Shown piece by piece: positions 10,251 to 21,003 of a DNA stretch of 64,000 nt. The position numbers and the translations under genes were made by a program. The notes beneath the pieces were generated by a model. It worked only from the letters and a program-made list of their open reading frames with translations. It was not told where the DNA came from and made no database searches. Numbering within the stretch: the first letter of the stretch is position 1; each line of letters begins with the position of its first letter. This DNA comes from Diplonema papillatum (Eukaryota > Euglenozoa > Diplonemea > Diplonemida > Diplonemidae). The DNA is taken from NCBI GenBank assembly GCA_030068145.1, contig JAPJBO010000021.1, forward strand, positions 1-64,000, read 5' to 3'.

Positions 10251-10624
10251 CCGGTGGAGGGGTCCCGTTGTGACGCACTTCTGGTGTGTACCGGTGGTCG
10301 CGGTATCGGGGTACACTCAAGCATCGCTACAACATGCTTCCACGCGACCTTTTAGAGCGAACGCTCGCTTGACAGTCCGGGGTTTCAAAGTCTCCGGGTG
10401 ACCATCGTCGAAAGGGTTCCTTTCTGGTATCGTGTAGAATTCTTGCTTGATTAGCCCACCTGTCAGAGCGCCACTGCGCCAGTGCTGCGCGGCGCGTAGC
10501 TAAACGACTTGCGCCTGCCAGTAGCAGTACGGGATGAGTGGTGAAGAGACCGGTAATACCCCCCCCCAGGCATAGTACTAATGCGTCCCACGAGGTGGTC
10601 GAACACTTGCCATCGCCTACGCTG

Positions 10625-10888
10625 ATGGCTACGACAGTCCCACCGCAAGTCCCGCTGATGCCTCCTAGTCCGCCCTGTACCGACGTGAACCTGGAACCTT
10701 GCCAACCCATGCCTCCCGACGCCGCTTTGACAGCACACGGCCAGCCACCTGAACAGCCCAAGGACTCCCCGGAACTGCGCTGCAAGCGCTGCTTCACCGA
10801 CCGCAACAAGGACGGTCGATTGTTCCGGGGCCTCAGAGGCCTGCGTGTGCACGAACGTCTCTGCACGTACGTCAACTTCGGGGAGTGA
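10625..10888 (+). CDS. Possible small protein with a CCHC-like zinc finger (87 aa)
   Basis: The frame from ATG 10625 to TGA 10886-10888 is Pro-rich at first and ends with a Cys/His cluster, CKRC followed after 19 residues by HERLC (C-X2-C-X19-H-X3-C). The stretch RGLRGLRVHERLC resembles the GLxxH signature of zinc fingers found at the N-terminus of some non-LTR retrotransposon proteins, so a retroelement remnant is one option. The frame is open upstream to 10538 without an earlier ATG. There is no homologous copy in the window. Confidence 0.3.
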   Translation: MATTVPPQVPLMPPSPPCTDVNLEPCQPMPPDAALTAHGQPPEQPKDSPELRCKRCFTDRNKDGRLFRGLRGLRVHERLCTYVNFGE

Positions 10889-11310
10889 TGTTTGCCCTGC
10901 GGACAACCGGGATCTCGGCCTAGCGGGGCTGAGGTCAGGTACGGTGCCCGCTGTTAATAAGAGGACGCAAGGCTGAAGTGCTGCGCCGGCGAAGTTTGCT
11001 TTTCGTGCCGCGTCTGTTGACGACCTGCCGGCTTGCGTTTAATGTACTGGAGGTCCGCTAAAGACCGCCTGGCCGCGTGCTAGGCGTAGTTTAAGGTTGT
11101 ACTGATCTACAAACAACCACGAACGAGCTTGTCAACGCCACTGATTTTCTATCTTCTTTCCCCCTCCCCCTTTTCGACGTTGCTGTTGACTAACGGTTAA
11201 GTCGGACCCTTCCCCGGTGAACATCCCATGAAAGTAACAGTGTTGACTTAGACCGATACGGGCTACATGGCAACCCCTGCTCAACATGTACGCACGTGGG
11301 GGGCCCAGGG
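10889..11310. other. Non-coding stretch, nothing recognised
   Basis: No ORF with protein-like composition and no shared repeat. Confidence 0.4.
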
Positions 11311-11562
11311 CCACATTCATTGCGAATGTGTTCGTGGTGTCGGTCGCAGGAGTCTTTTTTTTTTTTGGCTAGCCAAAGAGAGTAAGAGAGTGAAAGAGGA
11401 CGTACAGTAGTGAGTAGAAAAGAGAACGAGTGTAAAAGAAAGGAGGTAGCACGGACTACCAGACCAGCGGAGACCACCGCAAAAAAGAAACCCCCTTTTT
11501 CCCTCACCTTATCCCACAAACCAGCACCAATAACAACGACCCCCCAGGCATAGTGATCAACG
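11311..11562 (+). repeat. Dispersed repeat family E, copy 1
   Basis: About 250 bp from cacattcattgcgaatgtgt to aaccagcaccaa, nearly identical to 35737-35958 in the satellite-bearing intron of the coiled-coil gene. It contains gaaagaggacgtacagtagt. Confidence 0.85.
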
Positions 11563-12967
11563 ATTCGTGCGATAGTCGTTATCGCATTGTCGCATATAGT
11601 CGGCGTGCGACAGTCCATAGTACTGTATTTGCCCAGTCATTTAAGCGTGCGATTATGCGAATGAAAATGCGATAATTGGCGCCAACATCCCAAATGCGAT
11701 AATATGCGATTATGCGAATCGTTTGGCCACTATGCCTAGGAGAGATGGTCCCAGGAGAGACGGCTCCCCCTGCACCCCAAAGCTGTTAGCGTGTGTGAGA
11801 ATTATTTGATCTAGCCCGTCGGCCTCAGCGCGAGCACATGATGCCACCCCCCCTCCCGAATTCTTCTCACCCCCCACCTGCTGAGAGCAAACGCGCCTCT
11901 ACCAAAAGATGCTTTCCCTTTTCCTCTCTTGCCCCAGAGTCTAAGGCCTCCTCGCTCTACTCCGTTCTCTGGCTCCCGGATCTGCCCGCGTTTCGTACGC
12001 CCGTGCCCGATGCTGCTTCACAAAAACTGAGCCGGTCCGTCCGTATCTCTTGAAACTGCATCGAAGTGCCTGCCGCTGTTTATCACAGTGAATCACGGTC
12101 CACCACGGTCTATCAGGCCCATCCCTAGTCCCTAGAGCTGCATCGAATTGCCCGGTGCTGTATTCTTCGGTCTATCGCGGTCTATCAAGAGGGGACGCAC
12201 CGGCTCAGAACCGGCACGCGCTGGGCGCGCGGCCGCAAGGGGAGGTAGTCGCAAGAGAAGGTTTGCTGTCTCCTAGGGTTAGAGCCCCTGGCCGTCCGCG
12301 TCGAACGCAGAATATTTCAAAAAAAGATTGGCTCTGAGGACACATGTGAATGACTTCGCAGCGAGCAACTCCACCGTTATGGAACGTGTGTATGCGAGCG
12401 GCCGCTACCAGAGGACCCAGCGGAAAGGCAGGAGAGTAGGCCGTTACTAGGAGCATCGCTGTTGCTTTCTTTTCCTGCGCTGAGAGTATGCTTAAGTTTA
12501 GCGCGTAGATCTTCAACAGCTGAGGTCGGTGAGAGTTTCATTCGAACGACCTGTTTTTCCAAAAATTAATCGATGCCTTTGAAGTGTGAACCTCACGGGA
12601 CTAGCTGATTTTTGGAGATCGTCAGTCGCTCTCATTGAAGATCCATTGACCGAACACCATCCAATTTCATCAGCATCCTGGCTCAAGCATGAGGTAACGT
12701 CTAGCCCGGTGCAGAAAAGCTTCCCTATCCTAACCCCCCCTTCACCCACCGACCACATGTAGCTGACCTCACAAAACAAACAAAAGGTCGAAAGACACCA
12801 ATCCGCGCGTCCCACGGGATCGTCGGAAACGCAAAAGAGGGAGAAGGGAGAAATTTTGGGTTATTGATTTGGGCTGCCCGTCTGCCTTCCATGCTCGTTT
12901 GATGCACGATCCGCGTCGACGAGCTTCTCCTTCCCTTCGGCTACTGCATGCTCGGTGTTAAAAGAGC
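11563..12967. other. Upstream region of the 699-aa gene; no gene recognised
   Basis: Simple motifs built on gcgataatatgcg and tgcgattatgcg repeat near 11570-11715. 12060-12190 carries several ctatca or cggtctatc phrases. 12775-12850 resembles the leader at 4705-4790. No protein-like ORF is visible. Confidence 0.4.
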
Positions 12968-13135
12968 ATGCAACCCCCGCCGACGGCCTACCGGGGGCCT
13001 TTCGGGGTCCTCGCCGGAGAGCTCAGCGTGCTGCAGGACTACGTGGACGCCAGGGCGTGCCAGATCGACGCGTTCCGCAAGCGGAACGGGCTGCCGCCGC
13101 TGACTAGCGGAGGAGGTGCGGCGGCGGCGCTCCCC

Positions 13136-13175
<40 letters not shown>

Positions 13176-15067
13176 AGCAGCGGCAGCCTCCGGAGCTGCT
13201 TCCTTGCGGAGCTGCCTGCGCGCCGGCGGGGCCAGCGGGTTGCAGGGGGCACGGCCGGGCTGAGGAAGGCCCGGGCGGCGGGGGCAGCGTGGCGGCGGCG
13301 GCGGCGCTGGCGGACGACCTCTCCCGCGCGTCGATCCACACGCTTTTGCTGCAGAACATCGAGCTGCAGCGGGCGCTGCTCGGGCTCCGCGGGACGGAGC
13401 CCCCGCCGCCGGCGAATCGACGGGGCAACGACGGGACCCGCGCCGAATCGACGCCCCCAAGGCACCATCACCTCCGCAGGCGCGCCGCGCAGCCGCCGCC
13501 GCAGCATCCGCCGCCGCACCGTTTGGTGGAGGTCGCGACGCCGAGTGCGGCCCCGCCCTCGGATCGCACCCCGAGCCCCGTCCGTTCGCGGGCGTCGCCC
13601 GCGTCTTCGCTGCTGCGCACCGACGAAGGCAGCTCCGCCGGGACGACCCGCAGCGGCAGCAGCGCGTTTCCGGCCCGCGGAGATGCCCTGGGGTTGTCCG
13701 GGGACGGTGGAGGGACCCACGGGAAGCGGCGGCTAGTCAGCTTTCTCTCCGCGCTCGCTTTCCCGACGTTCCTGCGCGGCTACGCCGCGCGCTGCCGCGG
13801 ACTCCGCGCGACGTTCCACGCGTCTCTCGCGCAGGTCTACGAGGGCAACGCCGCAAGCATCGAAGCCTCCGTGAAGCGGGCCGCGTACATCCCGCTGTAC
13901 AGCTTCTTCAAGGACCCGAAGGCACGCCTCGACTTCGCGGAGCCGGCGAAGTTCTCCGTCGGAGGCCTCCGCTTCGGCGCCGTCGGCGGCGCCGAGCTCC
14001 AAAAAAGGATCCTCCGGGCGCGCGCCCGCGTGACGGCCTTGCTCGCTTCACTCGCGTGGTTCGACGTCGACCGCGGGCCGGCGGCCGCCGCTGCTTGGCG
14101 TGGGCTTGACGGCGCCGGCGGCGACGCGTCCGAGCAGCGGCGGAAGCTGTGGCAGCACGCCGCGTTTCTCCAGTCGCTGGTGTACCGGAAGGCCGCGTGC
14201 TACCCCGCTGGGTTCTTGTGGGACTGGGAGACGAGCGTCGCGCTCGCCGGTTCCGAAGCGCCGAGGCACGGCTGCCGCGTGCTGTCGGAACGCGAGAGGA
14301 AGGCGGTCCTCGTCGTGTTCGTCGTGCTCAAGATCTTCGCCCTGCGGGTGCTCCCCGTGCGGGACGGCGTCGGGGCGGGCGCGGTGGCGAATTTGCTGGT
14401 CGCCTCGTGTTTGATGGCCGCCGCCGTCGACGAGTACCTGCGGACGGACCTCGGGCTGGGCTCCGTGCTGCCCGCGTTCGCCGAGCAGCTGGCCACCGCG
14501 CTGCCACCCGGGGCCGCCGCGGAGGATTGGGGGCTCGCGAAGATCGAGCGGCTCGCTGCGCTGGTGCCCGACGACGTCCGGTCGTGGGCCGGCGCGCTCG
14601 GTCGGTGGGCGGAGACCGTCCTCGCCGGCATCGACGCTTCGCGGAACCTCCTGCGGCCTGCGGAACGAGCATCCGCCGCCGCCGCGGCGCCGTCGTCGGC
14701 GGGCAGCGCCGGGGGCAGCGGCGGTGCGCTCGCCGGCCATCCGGCGCACCTGCTGGTCGATCCTTCGTTCTTCCTGCGGGAGGCCGACGGGTTCGCCGCC
14801 GACGTGGCGGGCACCGCTCGGTACTTGGAGGACCGCTTTCCGCACTTCACGGCGGGCGTGCGGCCGTTCGGGCACTACATCCAGCAAGCCGCCGAGCGGG
14901 GCGACCTCGTCGAAAGCCGCACCCGGCGGCTCGAGCGGAAGATGACTGTCGCCAAGCGGGAGCGCATGCGGTCGCAGTACCGCCCCGTGATGCTCCCCAT
15001 GGAAGTCGAGGAGGCTTGCTTCCGTCCGAAGCCGTTGGATTCGCGCTCGGCCCCGCCCTCGGCTTAG
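12968..15067 (+). CDS. Unrecognised 699-aa Pro/Ala-rich protein, single exon
   Basis: ATG 12968 (context agcATGCAACC) to TAG 15065-15067. Residues 1-45 look folded (FGVLAGELSVLQDYVDARAC). A CCG run encodes about 13 consecutive prolines near residue 60. Residues about 105-250 are low-complexity (Pro, Arg, Ser), except a short helix around residue 120 (SIHTLLLQNIELQRALLGLR). Residues about 255-640 look globular and helical, with ERKAVLVVFVVLKIFALRVL near 443-462, followed by an Ala-rich disordered linker. The C-terminus is a basic helix (RRLERKMTVAKRERMRSQYR). There is no signal peptide or catalytic motif. Third-position GC is very high, as in the other long genes here. The truncated copy downstream supports this as a true gene. 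Function unknown. Confidence 0.65.
13137..13170 (+). repeat. CCG trinucleotide run encoding polyproline
   Basis: About eleven CCG units in frame inside the 699-aa gene. Confidence 0.9.
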
Positions 15068-15358
15068 CTGCTGCAAAATGCACGTCGGAGGCAATTCATC
15101 GAAAGATGTATTGTCCGTGGACAGAGTGACTGCCTCTCGTCTCACCTTTCAAATACGGCTGTGTGCCATGTGTGCTCCTGTCAGACGCTAGCGTCTGGTA
15201 TTGTGCAGTGCGCAATTCGAAAGGTTGTATGCTCGAACAGAGTGCCGCCGGTAGCGTCAGCGTACCGGGCACTTCTGACCAGCTAGTCTGAGCGACGTCG
15301 CCGACATGCTGTAGCAGCGCCACCCTATCCCGTTCTGCTGTAGTGCGTAGCGTCCTGC
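15068..15358. other. 3' flank of the 699-aa gene with repeat family F
   Basis: 15068-15220 is the gene's 3' flank, repeated at 15685-15838 after the truncated copy. 15266-15358 (gtaccgggcacttctgacc, ccctatcccgttc) is family F, also at 15944-16135 and 20664-20865. Confidence 0.6.
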
Positions 15359-15838
15359 CGGGTGCGGTGGCGAACCTGCTGGCCGCCTCGTGTTTGATGG
15401 CCGCCGCCGTCGACGAGTACCTGCGGACGGACCTCGGGCTGGGCTCCGTGCTGCCCGCGTTCGCCGAGCAGCTGGCTTGCGGCCGTTCGGGCACTACATC
15501 CAGCAAGCCGCCGAGCGGGGCGACCTCGTCGAAAGCCGCACCCGGCGGCTCGAGCGGAAGATGACCGTCGCCAAGCGGGAGCGCATGCGGTCGCAGTACC
15601 GCCCCGTGATGCTCCCCATGGAAGTCGAGGAGGCTTGCTTCCGTCCGAAGCCGCTGGATTCGCGCTCGGCCCCGCCCTCGGCTTAGCTGCTGCAAAATGC
15701 ACGTCGGAGGCAATTCATCGAAAGGTGTGTTGTCCGTGGACAGAGTGAACGAACAGGTGCCTCTCGTCTCACCTTTCAAATACGGCTGTGTGCCACGTGT
15801 GCTCCTGTCAGACGAGCGTCTGGTATTGTGCAGTGCGA
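15359..15838 (+). pseudogene. Truncated tandem copy of the 699-aa gene with an internal deletion
   Basis: 15359-15475 matches 14377-14493 and the next bases match 14858 onward, so about 364 bp are missing. The junction (gagcagctggc, then ttgcggccg) shifts the frame, giving LACGRSGTTSSKPPS instead of the native reading. The native tail (LPMEVEEACFRPKPLD) remains open in another frame up to the stop at about 15684-15686, and 150 bp of 3' flank are also duplicated. It lacks the 5' half and is not expected to make the protein. Confidence 0.85.
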
Positions 15839-16500
15839 GTTTCACGTTGGGTGGTATTGACAAAGCGTTTCACCAGACACTCGTAGTTAATCCAAAAGTG
15901 TGTAGCTCGAACAGGGTGCCACCACTGGCGCCAACAGAGTATCAGGTACTTCTGACCAGCTAGTCTGAGCGACGTCGCCGACGTGCTGTTGCAGCGCCAC
16001 CCTATCCCGTTCCACTGTAGTGCGCAGCCTCCTGCCTTCGTCTTTCCAGCGCGAAGGTATTCGGCTTCCGTGCGGCCGTACACAGCTCTTGCTAGCCTTG
16101 GAGCTGGGCGATGATGTTTCCATCATCATTTTCCGAGTCTAGAGGTTTGGTAAATTTGAAATTCTCAAATTTAGCTCTCTAGCGAGCTATCCCACTTTTC
16201 TGGGGCAGGCCGTGGGGTACCCCGACCCCGGACATTTCTCTACCGTTTTTTCATGGTACTTTTGAGATTCGCAATTCGTCGAAAAAAATTCTCGCGGCGG
16301 ACAACTGCGTGGCACAGTCGTCAGTTGATGGGTCTGCACTCAGCATCAAAGGTTCACCAGGGGGCCCCCAACTTGCCATCATCCCGAACTTAGCATCAAG
16401 GTTTTCCGGGCGGGGTCCGGGGGGGCCCTCCCCCCGGGTACGCGCCCCGAACTTGCTATCATCCCAACCGAACTTGCCATCAGGGCTCAACGGGTTCGGG
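15839..16500. other. Non-coding; family F copy and flank of the minisatellite
   Basis: 15944-16135 is family F (cttcgtctttccagcgcgaa, gcttccgtgcggccgtacac), shared with 20664-20865. The rest is unassigned. The phrases aacttgccatc and aacttagcatc recur at 16370-16480. Confidence 0.5.
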
Positions 16501-16786
16501 TTTGCACGAACGCCGGACGGGCAAAAAGGTTCGGGTTGCACCAACGCCGGACTGGACAAAAAGGTTCGGGTTGGCACAAACGCCGGACTGGGCAAAAAGG
16601 TTCGGGTTTGCACCAACGCCGGACTGGGCAAACAATTCGGGTTGGACAAACCGGTCCGGCAAAAGGGTTCGGGCTTGCACAAACGCCGGACACGCCGGAC
16701 TGGACAAAAAGGTCCGGGTTTGCACAAACGCCGGACTGGACAAAAGGTTCGGGTTTGCGCAAACGCCGGACTGAGCAAAAGGTTAC
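16501..16786 (+). repeat. Minisatellite of about 40 bp, roughly seven units
   Basis: Units contain acgccggactggacaaaaag and gttcgggtttgcac, with variable spacing and point differences. Apparent ORFs in all frames are a by-product. Confidence 0.85.
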
Positions 16787-17042
16787 CTCTAGATTCGCTA
16801 AGGGTGGTCCTAACACCCATGTACTCTCAGGTGGCAATAGTGCGGAACAAGAATGGTCGAGAATGGGCTAGCATGTGTGCGAGAAAGGCAAAATGTTAAG
16901 AACGTGTAAGAAACTCCGCCATTCGTAGTCTTTGCCGAGGGTAAAGGCGCCATGTGCAGGTGCACAACTACAAAAGGTCCGGCGTTCGAACTATTCCACC
17001 CCGCGATATTTAGGCCGGCGGGTTTAACCAGCGTCGATAAAA
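16787..17042. other. 5' flank of cyclase copy 1
   Basis: About 16945-17042 (atgtgcaggtgcacaactac, ggcgttcgaactattccacc, then cgcgatatttaggcc) matches 20910-21003 upstream of copy 2. It is not found upstream of copy 3. It is a candidate promoter or 5' UTR module of the duplicated pair. Confidence 0.45.
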
Positions 17043-19198
17043 ATGATTCCGATGCAATCGTTGCAGCGTTTCTTGGGACTGTTCGACCCTGGGGATACGG
17101 CTATCACCGCCATTCGTAAGACGACTGTGTTGTTCGTCAGTACCGCGACTGCGGCCAGCTTCTTGCTCGCTTTCTTGCTGGAGTCAAGCGCAGAGGTGCG
17201 GTACGCTTACCTCATTCCGCAAGTCGTCGGGCTCCTGTTTTTGGCAGTTTTGCTGGTGACGCGCCGAGCTTCTTCGGCTTTCATGAGCTGTTACTTGCTT
17301 TCAAACGGACTGGTTGCTATTCTTATTGACTGGGTCCACGCAGCTCTCGTCGAACAAAGGGTGTGGCCTGGTGTGTATTGCTCGACATCAATTTGCTGGC
17401 GTCGGGGCCGGAATGGGTGTCGTTGGTCCTGCTGGGGGTCACCTTGATGTGGCTGCTGATCTCGAGTGCTGAGGAGGCTTTCAGGTTCGGGGTTTTTGAT
17501 GTCTTTGGTGACTTGGGTCATAGCACTGTCGGGGTTTGTGACTGCGACGATCCCCCTTGTCCTAAAGGAGGGTTCGAGGCTTACGCAATCTTCTCAAGCG
17601 CTGGGCTGGTCTTCGTATTGGATTTCTTTCTCACGCGGCACTTTGCAACCTCTCTCCACGCCGCCAACACCCGCATGGAATCATCAATTGACATCGCTCA
17701 GAAGGTAGCTCATGCCCTCTCAGAATTCGACCTGGATGCGGCATCCTCGCAGCTTCATTCCGAGACACACCTTCGGGATGGCCTCAGGGACGCTTTGGAG
17801 CAGATTCTGGCAAACCTCACATGCTACAGACCGTACATCCCCGAAGCGATCTTGAGCACTCATCATGGTCACGCGGAGACCAATGCTGTGGATGCACCGG
17901 GACTGAACACTGGTGTTGCGGCCTTAGCCTTCACTGACATCAAGTCATCGACAGCTACGTGGGATGCGGAACCAGGGGCAATGAAGCAAGCACTGCGCAT
18001 CCACAACAAAGTTTTGCGTGCCATGATACGTCAGTTCGATGGGTACGAGGTGAAGACAATAGGCGATTCCTTCATGGTTGCGTTTGGAACCTTGGAAGCA
18101 GCTGTGAGCTTCGGTCTTGCATCGCAAGTCGCGCTGTACGAACAGGAGTGGCCCGCCGAGTTGATGACGTTGCCGCAGTGTGCTAGTATTGCAGACGTGT
18201 GGAACGGTCTGCGGATTAGAGTTGGTGTACACTACGGAGAAGTCGAAGTCGAGAAGAGTGCAGTGAACGACCGATTTGACTACCACGGCTCGACGGTGAA
18301 CAAGGCGGCGCGACTTGAAGGAGCTTGTACTCTAGGAGGTGTCGCCATGGACCGCGAATCTGCAGAAACAGTGAGAGAACGGTTCGTCAATGAGGCAGTA
18401 ATAACAAACAGGGACGTGATTCTGTTGCGCGGTCTAGGCGAGACGGCCGTGCAGGTGTTCTTCCCCTGTTCGCTTTCCGGACGTCAACTTGACTCTGCCG
18501 GTGAATCTGTATGTGCTTCAAAGCGGATGTCAATGGCGAAGTTTACCATCTCGCGCGATGATTCTCGGAGCTCGGGTGCAACGCTCCCGACGAACAATTG
18601 GAATGCAACCAAGCGGTTTGCGATGTCGACATCAGGCGTTGCTGCACTGCTCGATTTTGAAGAGGGAGACAGCGTCGTTGGAGCTGCTACGGAATTGAAC
18701 GACAGTCTGGCTTGGATCCAGAATTGCCTCGATCGTTCAGACGGAAGCATGGTGACAGTCACAGGCTCGTCCGTAGTCTTCGCGTGGAACGTTGTCGAAC
18801 CATGTGCGTCGCATGCTGAGAACGCATGTCGATTTGTAAGCCTCTTGGAGCAAGATAACAAAGCTCTAGTGTGCGGTCTTTGTTGCAGCAAGCACGCGGT
18901 TGTAGTCTTGGCTGGTCGGCAAAAGTACGTGACAATGATCGGGTACGGCTCCAAGGTTGCAGAACGAGTCTGTCGAAGAGCAATTAAGGTCGAATGCCCA
19001 GCCCTGTACGCCTTACCTCTCACGGACACTGCATTACCAAGCAGCCTCACGTCGATGCTTGTACAGCTCGAAACGTGGGAATTGAGGAACAGTCTGGAGT
19101 CGGTGTTATCATTTGTTGTTTACATGCTCGAAGTCGACGTCGCGGAAAAGTCGGTGACTGTTGTCATGCCGTTATCCATCGGTGCCGCGTCCTACTAG
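17043..19198 (+). pseudogene. Membrane adenylate cyclase, copy 1, broken by a 4-bp deletion
   Basis: The frame from ATG 17043 encodes the same N-terminus as copy 2 (LQRFLGLFDPGDTAITAIRK) and four hydrophobic helices. At about 17374 the sequence reads ggtgtgtattgctcg where copy 2 reads ggtgttatgatattgctcg. This net 4-bp loss shifts the frame after WPGV. From there the rest of the protein (LLDINLLASGPEWVS onward, cyclase core, degenerate second domain, stop 19196-19198) is intact in another frame. Catalytic residues are unchanged (FTDI, KTIGDS, DYHGSTVNKAAR). It is therefore a young pseudogene, or a gene with an assembly error at one spot. A downstream start inside the membrane region could still express a shortened protein. 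Confidence 0.8.
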
Positions 19199-19560
19199 CG
19201 TTCTAGAATCAAGATACCGCCACGGTTTTCGTAACAGCTCCCGCCACCGATCCCCAGCGGGGTAAGTAGGGGAGTGGGGGTCCCTCAACAACATACTCCC
19301 CAGTTCTTACAACGACCTCTAGTCTACCATGACCTGAGTCTAGCGACAATGTTGATGATGATGAGGTGGACATGCCACCCGTTGAATGAAACCTGTGTCC
19401 AATGGGAGTACCCATACATTAAATGGTTGTTTTTAGTTGCCGCCCTCCAAGACCTTGAAGTAGACAGTGAACCCTTGTTCAAGTCTTGGCATTCGTCAGT
19501 CACGAGGAAGAGGGTGAACCTGCGTGCGATTGCGTATTCAATTGGACGATGATAGGCTTG
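19199..19560 (+). repeat. Cyclase 3' flank, copy 1
   Basis: The sequence after the stop (agataccgccacggttttcg, ctccccagttct, later cttcaagtcttggcattcgt) is shared with the flanks at 23163-23690, 26534-27075 and 30255-30580. These are segmental duplications carried with the gene. Confidence 0.8.
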
Positions 19561-20404
19561 CTGACCTGGCCTTTATCGGTCGAGTCGAGCCGATTGGATC
19601 TTGAAAATGGTGGCGGAGGTGGACAAGGTTTCCGTGTCAACAGCAAGTGGTCATCATCGGTCCGTCGGTCTACAAACAAACCATCCCACCCATTCATTTT
19701 CACCTTCTGGTCCGTCGAATCCAGGACCCGAGCTTCAACTATTGAGGTTTGGGCCCACCCGGTCAAACTTGGTCAGCAGTGGTGTTCTGGAATGAGCAAA
19801 CAAAGATACCAGTAACGCTTCCCAGCTGCACACTGCTCTGCTCACGGCGCATCAGCCCGTCTGCTGAAACGGCAACGCGGTGACTCTCCGGCGGGAACCC
19901 CTTCAGGTGCCCCTGAGGTCACCGACTCTGAGGGGGATGGCGAGGCTTCCTCTACTGGAATCTTCTAAAACCACCCATGCGGCAAGACAAACCCCGTTGT
20001 TAATAACCGTGTCTGCGCAGAGCGTGCAACCCGAAACTGGAAACTGGAAACCGACCACCCAGGTGGCTCAAAATCCAGAAGAAGTGGTAGGATGCTCGTT
20101 TCGGCTCGAAGAGTGGCTGCAGAAATCGAAACAAAGAAAACGTTGCCCATACCTGTGCCAGACAACTTTGCACCCTGCCAACCTCTTTGCTCAAGTGACA
20201 CGAAGCAAGGCAGCAAGATGCGTCCGTTGTGGAACCGGAGTACTTGTCGGCGATCCGTGGCCCGCAGCAACAGAGAGAAGAAGAAGAAAGAAAAAGGCCG
20301 CTCCTGGTCCAGGAACGTGACTGTCAACCACAGCTTGCAAAGCTTGAGTCGGAGGTAGCACAGTGCCACAACCCCGTCCGCTCTGCCCTGTGGCTGACCG
20401 TCTC
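19561..20404. other. Non-coding stretch, nothing recognised
   Basis: ORFs of 60-150 codons overlap on both strands without protein-like features. Confidence 0.35.
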
Positions 20405-20562
20405 GACGAGCTTGTGTTCAGCGCGAGCCAAGCCCTCAGGTGCGCCAAGCCTTGAAGCTTTAGTTTGGGAAATCGGTAGCCACGTGACCCGTAGGCCCGT
20501 GGCTCTGCAGTACCGCCGAACACGTGAAGCTTGGCTCCCGTGTAGCAGGCTTTCCCTGGTAC
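20405..20562 (+). repeat. Family C element, copy 2
   Basis: It matches the insert at 6466-6629 from cttgtgttcagcgcgag to aggctttccctgg. No flanking target duplication is evident here. Confidence 0.75.
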
Positions 20563-20663
20563 CTGGTGAAGCAACAGAAAAAAGGGAATCCTGTACGCCC
20601 TGTCAAGTGTGCCACTTGGCGCTGCACCACCACCCCTCCGGCGATGAATTTTCAATTCATCAA

Positions 20664-20865
20664 AGTACCGGGCACTTCTGACCAGCCAGTCTGAGCGACC
20701 TCGCCGACGTGCTGTTGCAGCGCCGCCCTATCCCGTTCCGCTGTAGTGCGTAGCCTCCTGCCTTCGTCTTTCCAGCGCGAAGGTATTCGGCTTCCGTGCG
20801 GCCGTACACAGCTCTTGCTAACCTTGTAGCTGATCGATTATGTTTCCATGGTCATCATTTTCTCA
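20664..20865 (+). repeat. Family F, copy 3
   Basis: It matches 15944-16135 from accgggcacttctgacc through ctatcccgttccgctgtagt to the gctcttgcta segment. Confidence 0.8.
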
Positions 20866-21003
20866 GGTGGCAGTAGTGTACGAAAGTGGAACCTTGACTA
20901 TCCCTCCTGTCCATGTGTAGATGCACTACTACAAAAGGGCCGGCGTTCGAACTATTCCACCCCGCGATATATTTAGGCCACGGGGATCAACTCGTCCATG
21001 AAA

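Noticed and set aside
14048-15145. Minus-strand ORF of 365 codons opposite the 699-aa gene
   Set aside because: Arg/Gly/Pro-rich shadow frame; the sense frame is longer and has protein-like hydrophobic patterning.
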